33,166 nt of DNA. It comes from Thermoguttaceae bacterium. GTDB taxonomy: Bacteria > Planctomycetota > Planctomycetia > Pirellulales > Thermoguttaceae. The stretch lies in assembly GCA_017447745.1 (NCBI GenBank), contig JAFSMW010000116.1, forward strand, positions 1-33,166, read 5' to 3'. Positions 23,036 through 31,570 of this stretch are shown here, one piece after another. Below the pieces are notes generated by a model that saw nothing but the letters and a program-made list of their open reading frames with translations, ran no database searches and had not been told where the DNA came from. Both the position numbers and the translations under genes were made by a program. The stretch's first letter is position 1. The number at the start of each line of letters is the position of its first letter.

Positions 23036-24832
23036 ATGTATTATATAGGAATTGACCTCGGAACGACCAACTGCGTGTTGGCTTATACGGAACAGTCAGA
23101 CGAATCGCCTGATCTGAAATTGTTTTTAATTGACCAGCTTGTCGACGCCTCAACGATTGAAGGGCGGACGTCGCTGCCGTCGTTTATCTACCTGGCTTCA
23201 GAAACCTCGGACGTGTACAGTCTTCCGTGGGCGAAAGACCGGGATTACGCCGTCGGGACGTGGGCGACGCGTCTGTCGGACTCCCAGCCTCATCGGGTTG
23301 TCGACAAGGCGAAGTCGTGGCTGTGCTATAATCGGGTTGACCGACACGACGCGCTGTTGCCGTTCAACAGCGGTCAGGAGCCGGACGAAAACATCGTCAA
23401 GATTTCTCCGGTTGAGGCTTCCAGACGCTATTTGGAACACATGGCGTCCGCCTGGAATTACGCTCACCCGGAAGCCCCGCTGTCTGAGCAGACGGTTGTT
23501 CTTACGGTTCCCGCGTCGTTTGACGCTGCCGCCCGAGAGCTGACCCGAGAGGCTGCGTTGGCGGCGGGATTGCCGGAGAACTTTACTTTGCTGGAAGAAC
23601 CGCAGGCGGCTGTCTACGCCTGGCTGGCAAAGACGGGCGACAAATGGCGCAAGCAGCTCAATGAGGACGACGTCCTGCTGGTCTGCGACGTCGGCGGCGG
23701 TACGTCAGACTTCTCTCTGGTCAACGTCGAACAGGAAAACGGCGAACTGTTTCTCAACCGTCTGGCTGTCGGAAACCACTTGCTGGTCGGAGGCGACAAC
23801 ATGGACTTGGCAACGGCGTATTTCGCTTCGCAAAAGTTTGCAGAAAAAGGCGTTACGCTAGATCCATGGCAAAACGCCGCCTTGCAGCATGCAGCTCGAA
23901 ACGCCAAAGAGCGACTTCTGTCAGACAACGCTCCCAAATCTCACACGATTGTCATTGCTGGGCGCGGAAGAAAGCTGTTCGCGTCAAACGTTTCCGTTGA
24001 AGTTACCAAAGACGAAATTCTTAACCTGCTTCAGGAGGGCTTTTTCCCTCAATGCGCCTCAACGGACAGACCGCAGCGAAATCGACTCAGCGGATTCCGT
24101 CAGCTGGGATTGCCGTACGAATCCGATGCGGCCATCACACGCCATTTAAGCGCGTTTTTGCAAGACCACCTTTCTGACGGGACTTTCCCGACTCACGTTC
24201 TGTTTAACGGCGGCGTGTTTAAGTCGCAAGTTTTGAAAAATCGGATGTTCGATACAATCGCGTCTTGGTCAAGCCAGAACCGGGAATCGTCAGAAGCAAA
24301 CTTTAATCTCTTGGAAGCGCAAAGCGATTTAGACAACTCAGTCGCCTTGGGCGCCGCCTACTACGCATGGGCGAAAGACAACGGCGGAATTCGAATCAAG
24401 GGCGGAACAGGTCGTTCATACTACGTCGGGATCGAAACGGCGGGGCTGGCGCTTCCCGGCATGCCGCGACCGATGAACGCGCTGTGCGTCGCCCCGATGG
24501 GAATGGAAGAAGGAACCGAAACAGACGTGCCGTCTACGGCGATGGAAATTGGTCTGGCGGTTGGTCAGCAGGAAAAGTTCAGAATCTTCAGCTCTTCCAC
24601 CCGAAAAGAAGACAAGCCGGGAACGCTTTTGACCCACTGGTCGCCGGACGAGCTGGAAGAAACGGACTCGCTGGAAACGACCCTTGCCCCAGCGGGAGAC
24701 GCTCAGGACGACTTCGTCCCGATTCAGTTTCATTCCGTCGTTACAGAACTGGGCATGTTCGAACTGTGGTGCCAGTCCGTCAATTCGCCCGATAAATGGA
24801 AACTGGAATTTTCCGTTCGCGAAGAAGAATAA
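23036..24832 (+). CDS. Hsp70-family (DnaK-like) ATPase, non-canonical
   Basis: 598 residues, cytosolic. Actin-like ATPase fold: phosphate-1 loop GIDLGTTNC (5-13), VLTVPASFD (about 157-165), phosphate-2 CDVGGGTSDFSLV (about 217-229), and adenosine-site LFNGGVFKS (about 389-397) in place of DnaK's GGSSRIP type. After the ATPase half comes a shorter C-terminal beta domain (about 470-598) that differs from the DnaK substrate domain, and there is no EEVD-like or helical lid end. Such divergent Hsp70 paralogues often come as tandem pairs; here there is one, followed 29 bp later by a TIM-barrel isomerase. No dnaJ or grpE nearby and no clear Shine-Dalgarno. The client is unknown. Confidence 0.87.
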   Translation: MYYIGIDLGTTNCVLAYTEQSDESPDLKLFLIDQLVDASTIEGRTSLPSFIYLASETSDVYSLPWAKDRDYAVGTWATRLSDSQPHRVVDKAKSWLCYNRVDRHDALLPFNSGQEPDENIVKISPVEASRRYLEHMASAWNYAHPEAPLSEQTVVLTVPASFDAAARELTREAALAAGLPENFTLLEEPQAAVYAWLAKTGDKWRKQLNEDDVLLVCDVGGGTSDFSLVNVEQENGELFLNRLAVGNHLLVGGDNMDLATAYFASQKFAEKGVTLDPWQNAALQHAARNAKERLLSDNAPKSHTIVIAGRGRKLFASNVSVEVTKDEILNLLQEGFFPQCASTDRPQRNRLSGFRQLGLPYESDAAITRHLSAFLQDHLSDGTFPTHVLFNGGVFKSQVLKNRMFDTIASWSSQNRESSEANFNLLEAQSDLDNSVALGAAYYAWAKDNGGIRIKGGTGRSYYVGIETAGLALPGMPRPMNALCVAPMGMEEGTETDVPSTAMEIGLAVGQQEKFRIFSSSTRKEDKPGTLLTHWSPDELEETDSLETTLAPAGDAQDDFVPIQFHSVVTELGMFELWCQSVNSPDKWKLEFSVREEE

Positions 24833-24861
24833 CGATAACAAATTAATCGCCGAACACCCCT

Positions 24862-25701
24862 ATGAAATTCGCCTACAGTACTAACGCCTACCGTAATTTT
24901 ACTATCGAACAAACCGTTTTGAAGGTTTCCCGGTTGGGATATCACGCCATTGAACTTCTGGCGGACGTCCCGCACGCATGGCCCGCCGGGCTGTTGCCGG
25001 TTCAGATTGACAACATCCGCGACGTCCTCGAACGATGTCGGCTTGCCATTTCCAACGTCAACGCTTTCATGATGAATGCCGTTGCCGACCCGCGCCAGCC
25101 GTACTGGCACCCGTCCTGGATTGAACCGTCTGCCGACTACCGCGCCATTCGTCGAGAGCATACAAAGCGATGTCTGCGTTTGGCGGCGCAGCTGGGCGCG
25201 AAGAACATCCAAACCAATCCCGGCGGTCCGATTCCCGATGGCATGACCCGTCAGGAGGCGTACGACGTCTTCTATGAGGAAATCATGCCCTGCATTGAGG
25301 TCGCGGAAGAAGTCGGAGTTGACCTGCTCATCGAACCGGAACCGCAGCTGCTGATCGAGAAGTTTGAACAGTACCTGGAATTCGCCGAACGCATCGACAG
25401 TCCCCGTCTGGGTCTGAACTTCGATATTGGGCACGCCTTCTGCGTCGGACAGAATCCCGTCGACTGGATCGACCCGCTCAAAGAGCATACGCGCCATTAC
25501 CACATCGAGGACATCAACGAACAGCGCGTTCATCATCATCTCGTTCCCGGAGAAGGCGTTATCGACTTCCCGCCTATCTTGAACGCCATCGAAAAGTCCG
25601 GCTATAAAGGCTGGGTTACCGTCGAACTTTACCCCTACGTCGACGACCCCGACAGCGCAGGTCGAGAAGCCCTGAGAGTTCTAAAGGGGTTTGGGAATTA
25701 G
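24862..25701 (+). CDS. Sugar phosphate isomerase/epimerase (AP endonuclease family 2 TIM barrel)
   Basis: 279 residues. Xylose-isomerase-like TIM barrel, metal-dependent, typically acting on sugars or inositols. Starts with [12 protein letters not shown]. The metal-site strands are visible as LIEPEPQLL (about 155-163), [11 protein letters not shown] (about 183-193), [21 protein letters not shown] (two parts, from about 213) and [11 protein letters not shown] (about 254-264), giving the usual Glu/Asp/His/Glu set. Length fits the family (260-300). It lies 29 bp after the Hsp70-like gene and is probably co-transcribed. The ATG at 24862 has no strong ribosome site. The substrate is not readable. 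Confidence 0.88.
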   Translation: MKFAYSTNAYRNFTIEQTVLKVSRLGYHAIELLADVPHAWPAGLLPVQIDNIRDVLERCRLAISNVNAFMMNAVADPRQPYWHPSWIEPSADYRAIRREHTKRCLRLAAQLGAKNIQTNPGGPIPDGMTRQEAYDVFYEEIMPCIEVAEEVGVDLLIEPEPQLLIEKFEQYLEFAERIDSPRLGLNFDIGHAFCVGQNPVDWIDPLKEHTRHYHIEDINEQRVHHHLVPGEGVIDFPPILNAIEKSGYKGWVTVELYPYVDDPDSAGREALRVLKGFGN

Positions 25702-25707
25702 GGGGGA

Positions 25708-25828
<121 letters not shown>

Positions 25829-25931
25829 CGATTTGACATAAAGAACTGTTAAAACTTCGTTCTCCCTCCCTGTCGTTATTTTAAAAATTTTCGGAAAATC
25901 TTATCTAAATTGTTCATTTTTTGATAAAATG

Positions 25932-25940
25932 TGTTATAAT
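25932..25940 (+). promoter_or_regulatory. Extended -10 promoter of the giant PEP-CTERM gene
   Basis: TGTTATAAT is an extended -10 (TGN + exact TATAAT, hexamer 25935-25940). The -35 is poor (TTGTTC, 25910-25915, 19-bp spacer). The expected start near 25947 leaves a leader of about 68 nt. Confidence 0.6.
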
Positions 25941-26014
25941 ATTAAACTAGTGGAAAATATAAACTCGAAATATAGTCGGGGTTTTGTATACTCATATTAA
26001 TTTTATAACACAAA

Positions 26015-29000
26015 ATGAAAACATACATTTCCGGCGTTGTGGGAGCCGTTGCGCTCGCGGTTTGCTTTGTTGCGTCTGCTCAGACGTTTAAGACAAACGA
26101 AGATATTGAAGCGATGGGGTATTCCCACATCTACTCGCTTGACATTCCGGACTACACGAATTTTAAGGTCAATGGAGTTCCGTATTCCGTTAACAACTCG
26201 AATTTGAATCTGGGTCCAATTGAATCGGTTGCCTATCGGGTGAATTTGGGCGAGGACAATTTCTGCTTTGCGTCTTTTGGCGCCTTTACTAGCGATTTGA
26301 CGCGCATTGGCGTTCCGGTGCATTCTAATCAATACGTTCAGCAGAGATACGTTCAGAATCTGTATTACGAAGCCAAGTCTCCTTTGCTCAACACAGCAGG
26401 AACTTCCGTTTCGCAGGGCAACATAGAATTCTGGTATCTCAATTACGAGCAGAACAATGCGGCAGGCATTCCAAACGCCAGCAGCGCGACAGACCGCTCG
26501 GGTTACGATTTCGGCGACAAGGTGTCGAATGGAACTCATGGCTCTATGCAGCTGCATGACTATCAAAACAGAACGACGATTTTCGCGTTCAACAACTGGA
26601 ACAACGCTTCCGAAGACGCAGCTCTGGGAATAGGAAACAGCAATATTGCCAATACGGGAGCGGACTGGACGTTCGCCGTTAATTCACAGTCTTATAACGT
26701 CAAACAAATGGATATCTTCGCCAAGCCCGTCTTTTCTCAAATGAGCGAGTCGGACTACTCCGCCATTTCCGGCGAAGTCTCCAATATGAAGCTGCTCTAT
26801 AAGCTCGACTGCCCGCTGCAGGGAACGTACAGCGCCAACAATTACGTTATCAATAACGCATCCAATTCTGATCTTTCCGGCATGCCGCTCAAACGAGTTG
26901 GCTATTACATGGTCTTGGACAAAGGAGACGGAACGGTCGATTACGCCTACGCAGGTTACGATGCAACGACCAACGACTTAACCCAGCTCGGTTTGCCCTT
27001 TGACGGCTCGGTTCGTCAGCAGACGGTCAGCAACATGACGGTTCAGTCTAACGTTTCGGGCGTTGTCAACGGCAAGAACATTTCTACAGGCAACATCGAA
27101 ATGTGGAATTCCGACTACACGCAAACCAACTCCGCCAACGTTCCTAATGCAAGCGGAAGCGAATTCGATTTCGGCGACCAGCCCAGAAACGGCTCCTACG
27201 CCTCGTTCCAGATTCACAACTACGGCGAAGGTCAAACGGTTATGGCTCTCAACAAGTGGAACGGTCAGGCGTCTGGATCCAAAACGATTGACATTGGAAT
27301 TGGAAACAACACTGGCTACGGTTCTCCCGACTACACGTTCAACGGCGATCAGGGGACGAATTCCAACGCTTCACAGTATCAAACCCGTTCGCTTTACGTT
27401 CTTGCGGAAGCCGCAATTGCGCCCGGTATGGAAAACGTTGCAGACGCCTCCAAGTACGTTCTCGTTCAAGGCGCGAAACTGACTACTCAAATGTCAAACG
27501 AATGGCGGGCGGATTATCAGGGCGTTGACTACAATATTGCGAACAACGTCGCTCAGCTGCAAAAGACGCTCGGTCCGTTTGACCGCGTCGGATATTATAT
27601 GGAATACGCTCAAACCGCCGACAGCGAACTGAAATACGTCTTCGCGTCTTTCGATACGATGACTGCTGACATCTCCAAAATCGGCGTCCCGGTCTACGGA
27701 ACAGGCGAGTTCTATCAGCAGACCGTCAAGAATCTTCAGGTTACGACAAACGCTACAACAACAGACGGTTTGATCAACGATCCCAGCACGGGAACGCAGG
27801 CTGCCGCCAATACGACGATAAAACACAATACCGGCTATCTGGAATTCTGGCCGTCCAACTACGGAGCCGGAAAAAGTAACGTTATTTCTCAGGGCAGCGC
27901 TGATAAATATGATATTAACGACAATAACGCAAACGCCACCAGCGTAGGACACGGTTCCATGCAGATTCATTCCGTTGACACTCAGCAAACGATTTTTGCA
28001 TTGAATCATTTTAATGGCGTTAGACAGTTTGGAATTGGAAATAACCCGGACACTTCCGCTCAAGGGTACGACTGGACTTTTGACGAAAATAAAAAGAATT
28101 ACGCCATTGCCAACATTTATACGTTTGCCAAGCCGGTTTTGTCTGACATGGACGCGGAACATTTCTCGGCGATTCAGTCTGAAGCCGCCAACATGCACCT
28201 GGTTTACAAGCTGGACTGCCCGCTCTACGGAACGTATAGCGCTGACAATTACACGGTCAACAACCTCAACAATTTGGGCGACCTGGCTGGGATGCCTCTT
28301 AAACGAGTCGCTTATTACATGACGCTGGAAAAAGCCGACGGTTCCGTGGATTACGCCTATGCCTCTTACGACGCCTTGACCAACGACGTCAGCCAGATTG
28401 GCATGCCGTTTGACGGTTCCGTTCGGCAATCAACGGTCAACAATTTGACGGTTTCGTCCAACGTTGCCGGCGTTGTCAACGGAACGGGTCTGTCTGGCAA
28501 CATTGAAATGTGGAAGAATACTTACGAAAAACCGAATTCCGCCGGCATTACGGGAGCCAGCGATTCATCATACGACTTTGGCGACAAACCGACAAACGGT
28601 TCTTACGGCAGTTTCCAGATTCACAACTATGGAAACCAGCAGACCGTTATGGCTCTTAACGCCTGGAATGGCCCCGCTTCCTCTTCCTCGAGAACAATCG
28701 ATCTTGGAATCGGAAACAACAATACCGGTAACGGCGACCCGGACTACACCTTCAATGGCGATCAGGGAGTAAACTCCAACGCGTCACAGTATTCCAACAG
28801 AACGCTGTACGTCATGGCGGAAGCCGCTTTGGCGCCCGGCATGGCAAACGTTGCAAACGGTTCGGAATACACGATGGTTCAGGGCGCGCGTCTGACGACT
28901 CAAATGTCAACAAACTGGCAAACAAACAACATCAACTACGACATCGTCAACAATGTCGCCTCGCTGCAAGGTCAGGGAATTCTCTTTGACCGCGTCGGCT

Positions 29001-31561
29001 ATTATATGGAATACGCTCAGAACGCCAGCGATCCGCTGACTTACGTCTTCGTTTCGTTCGACGCCATGACAACCGACATTGGTCGGATTGGCGTTCCCAC
29101 AAAGAATTCCGGCGAGTTCTACAACCAAAAGGTGAATAATCTGGAAATCACAACCAACGTCGCCTCAACTCAGGGACGCATTACCGACCCGAACACCGGA
29201 GCGCAAATCGCCGCCAACACAACCATTTCGCAGAAACAGGGCTTTTTGGAATTTTGGCCTCACAGCTATAATCAAAACAAGAGCAACGTCATTGATGCAG
29301 GATCCGGCGATTATTACGACATCAACGACACGTATACCAGCGTTGATAACAATTCTTATGGATCCATGCAGGTTCATTCGCTGGCAACCAACGAAACGAT
29401 TTTTGCTCTGAACCGTTTTTCCGGGACTAAATGTTACGGCATTGGAACCAACCCGAATCCTTCTGCAACCGCCAGCAACGCTCAGCGGGACTGGACGTTC
29501 GACGAAAGCAAAAGCGGTTACGCCATTGCCAACATTTATACGTTCGTTCACGAAGTTGACGCTTTGCTGACCACAAGCCAGTACTCGCTCTTCCAGAGAA
29601 ATCTCAACAATACCGCCGACGTCAAACTCGCCGGTACGTGGAGAACGTCTAACGGCGTTACAATTGACACGCTTCAGGCGTCTGTTGACGGCGGAGACTG
29701 GATCGATTTGGCGATGAATTCAGACGGAACCTTTACCGGCACAACGTCTCTTGTCGCCGGCATGCACAACGTTGACTATCAGGCGTTAGACGCTAACGGA
29801 AACGTCATCGCGACAAAGTCTGGACAGGTTGGCGTAGGAGAAATCTTCATCACCGCCGGACAGTCCAACTCGACCAACTACGGCGACGTTCGTCAGGCGT
29901 CGACGTCGCCCATGGCGTTAGCGTACAATCCCAAGACGGGCGAATGGCAGCTCAACGCCGACCCGCAGCAAGGCCCGCTCGACAACAGCTCCAAGGGATC
30001 AACCTGGCCGTCCTTTGCCGATACAATGACCGACCTCGAAGGCGTTCCCGTTGGAACGTACACCGTTGGCTACGGCGGAACGAGTCAAACGCAGTGGGCT
30101 AACGACTGGAACGGCATTTACAGCAACCTTCAGGCGGCGATGGAATTCCTTAACGAAAACGCCGACGGCTTTGCTGGAATTCTCTGGCATCAGGGCGAAT
30201 CCGACAAAGGCACAGCAGAAGACAATTATTATAATATGCTCAACGCCTTGATTGAACGGACTCGAACCGATTCCGGCAACGAAGATTTGCCGTGGGGCGT
30301 TGCGATTGCCTCTGCCGATTCCAACGGAACCGCGTACAGCAACGTTACCAACGCTCAACATCGCGTTATTGACGACGACCCGCTGGTCTTTGAAGGCGTC
30401 GACACCGACGTGTTCCCGCGAGAACTTCGCGGCGAAGGAAGCAACTCCATTCACCTCAGCGACGCCGGCTTGAAGGAAGCGGGCAGACTCTGGGCAACGA
30501 CCGCCGGCGAAGACATCGTTGGGCTTCGCAAGTACTGGCGCGCCGATTCCGAAGAAGCCCTTGACGTTGAAAACTGGGAAGTCAACGGCGGTTACAAACT
30601 GGGCATCAAGCTCGATTCCGGCGACAACCTTTCTGTTGAAGCTGACAACAACGTTCAGATGGTTGCCGACGGTACTGTCGAAGTTGGCGAAGGTTATTCG
30701 CTGACTCTGACCGGCGACGTTACCGGTTCCGGCGAGATGGTCAAAACCGGCAAAGGCGATCTGACGCTTTCCGGAGACCGCTCTGGATTTACTGGCAAGA
30801 CAACCGTTTCTGAAGGAACCTTGAAGCTGACAGGAGAAGCCGTCAACGTAAACGGACCAATGGAATTTGACAACGACACGACTTTGGTATATAACGTCGA
30901 GGGTGGCAATTCAAAGCAGCTGACGTTCTCCGACGATGTAACGCTTACTGGCGGAAACGTCGTCAAGACGGGCGAGGGACAGCTCAAGATCAAAGCGGAC
31001 GGAACGCAGTTTGCCGCCGATAAGTTTACTGTGAACGCTGGCGAACTGGATTTCAAAGGCGACTACAAAGGCCCTATGGAAGTCATGGCTGGCGCAACCC
31101 TCTCGCCGGGCAATTCCGTTGGCGTCTTGACCCTTGACGGGTCAGAATTGGATGCCGCGTTGGCAACGCTTACTATGCGTTCTGGCTCAACGCTTTTAAT
31201 GGAAGTTGCCGGTCCTGCTCCAACAGACAACGACATCCTCAACGTCTATGGAACGTTTGTTCTTGAAGAAGGCGCGATTATTCAGATCGCGTTAGCGGAA
31301 AACAGTTCTCTGGTTGATGGCGATATTTTTGAAGCGGTCATTACCGCGACCGATGGAATTGACGAAGAAACTATCTTCAACGCCTTGAGATCCAATGACT
31401 TCACAGGCTTGACCGTCATACCGAATGGTACAACGTTTACCATCACCGGCGCTTACGTTGATAACAGCGTTCCTGAACCGTCGACCTGGGCGCTGCTGCT
31501 TGTCGGAACAGCCGGTCTGTTCTGGCTGAGAAGAAAGAACAATTCACAGAAAAATTCCTGA
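26015..31561 (+). CDS. Giant secreted PEP-CTERM protein with five tandem repeats and an SGNH/sialate-O-acetylesterase-like domain
   Basis: 1848 residues. The signal peptide is MKTYISGVVGAVALAVCFVASAQ. Residues about 30-1180 hold five related repeats of 220-240 residues (marker RVGYYM-like at about 74, 296, 523, 764 and 993). Repeats 2 and 4 are closest to each other, and 3 and 5 to each other, with 1 more diverged (order A-B-A-B-A). A beta-sandwich-like linker precedes the SGNH domain: nucleophile S1284 in AGQSNSTNYGD, WHQGESD (1391-1397), and H1480 in SNSIHLS, where the expected Asp three residues before His is Asn (N1477). Autotransporter-type repeats and a PEP-CTERM tail (VPEPSTWALL near 1820, hydrophobic segment, RRKNN) follow. 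It probably removes acetyl groups from glycans outside the cell. No Shine-Dalgarno is visible before the ATG. Confidence 0.9.
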   Translation: MKTYISGVVGAVALAVCFVASAQTFKTNEDIEAMGYSHIYSLDIPDYTNFKVNGVPYSVNNSNLNLGPIESVAYRVNLGEDNFCFASFGAFTSDLTRIGVPVHSNQYVQQRYVQNLYYEAKSPLLNTAGTSVSQGNIEFWYLNYEQNNAAGIPNASSATDRSGYDFGDKVSNGTHGSMQLHDYQNRTTIFAFNNWNNASEDAALGIGNSNIANTGADWTFAVNSQSYNVKQMDIFAKPVFSQMSESDYSAISGEVSNMKLLYKLDCPLQGTYSANNYVINNASNSDLSGMPLKRVGYYMVLDKGDGTVDYAYAGYDATTNDLTQLGLPFDGSVRQQTVSNMTVQSNVSGVVNGKNISTGNIEMWNSDYTQTNSANVPNASGSEFDFGDQPRNGSYASFQIHNYGEGQTVMALNKWNGQASGSKTIDIGIGNNTGYGSPDYTFNGDQGTNSNASQYQTRSLYVLAEAAIAPGMENVADASKYVLVQGAKLTTQMSNEWRADYQGVDYNIANNVAQLQKTLGPFDRVGYYMEYAQTADSELKYVFASFDTMTADISKIGVPVYGTGEFYQQTVKNLQVTTNATTTDGLINDPSTGTQAAANTTIKHNTGYLEFWPSNYGAGKSNVISQGSADKYDINDNNANATSVGHGSMQIHSVDTQQTIFALNHFNGVRQFGIGNNPDTSAQGYDWTFDENKKNYAIANIYTFAKPVLSDMDAEHFSAIQSEAANMHLVYKLDCPLYGTYSADNYTVNNLNNLGDLAGMPLKRVAYYMTLEKADGSVDYAYASYDALTNDVSQIGMPFDGSVRQSTVNNLTVSSNVAGVVNGTGLSGNIEMWKNTYEKPNSAGITGASDSSYDFGDKPTNGSYGSFQIHNYGNQQTVMALNAWNGPASSSSRTIDLGIGNNNTGNGDPDYTFNGDQGVNSNASQYSNRTLYVMAEAALAPGMANVANGSEYTMVQGARLTTQMSTNWQTNNINYDIVNNVASLQGQGILFDRVGYYMEYAQNASDPLTYVFVSFDAMTTDIGRIGVPTKNSGEFYNQKVNNLEITTNVASTQGRITDPNTGAQIAANTTISQKQGFLEFWPHSYNQNKSNVIDAGSGDYYDINDTYTSVDNNSYGSMQVHSLATNETIFALNRFSGTKCYGIGTNPNPSATASNAQRDWTFDESKSGYAIANIYTFVHEVDALLTTSQYSLFQRNLNNTADVKLAGTWRTSNGVTIDTLQASVDGGDWIDLAMNSDGTFTGTTSLVAGMHNVDYQALDANGNVIATKSGQVGVGEIFITAGQSNSTNYGDVRQASTSPMALAYNPKTGEWQLNADPQQGPLDNSSKGSTWPSFADTMTDLEGVPVGTYTVGYGGTSQTQWANDWNGIYSNLQAAMEFLNENADGFAGILWHQGESDKGTAEDNYYNMLNALIERTRTDSGNEDLPWGVAIASADSNGTAYSNVTNAQHRVIDDDPLVFEGVDTDVFPRELRGEGSNSIHLSDAGLKEAGRLWATTAGEDIVGLRKYWRADSEEALDVENWEVNGGYKLGIKLDSGDNLSVEADNNVQMVADGTVEVGEGYSLTLTGDVTGSGEMVKTGKGDLTLSGDRSGFTGKTTVSEGTLKLTGEAVNVNGPMEFDNDTTLVYNVEGGNSKQLTFSDDVTLTGGNVVKTGEGQLKIKADGTQFAADKFTVNAGELDFKGDYKGPMEVMAGATLSPGNSVGVLTLDGSELDAALATLTMRSGSTLLMEVAGPAPTDNDILNVYGTFVLEEGAIIQIALAENSSLVDGDIFEAVITATDGIDEETIFNALRSNDFTGLTVIPNGTTFTITGAYVDNSVPEPSTWALLLVGTAGLFWLRRKNNSQKNS

Positions 31562-31570
31562 TTTATTTCC

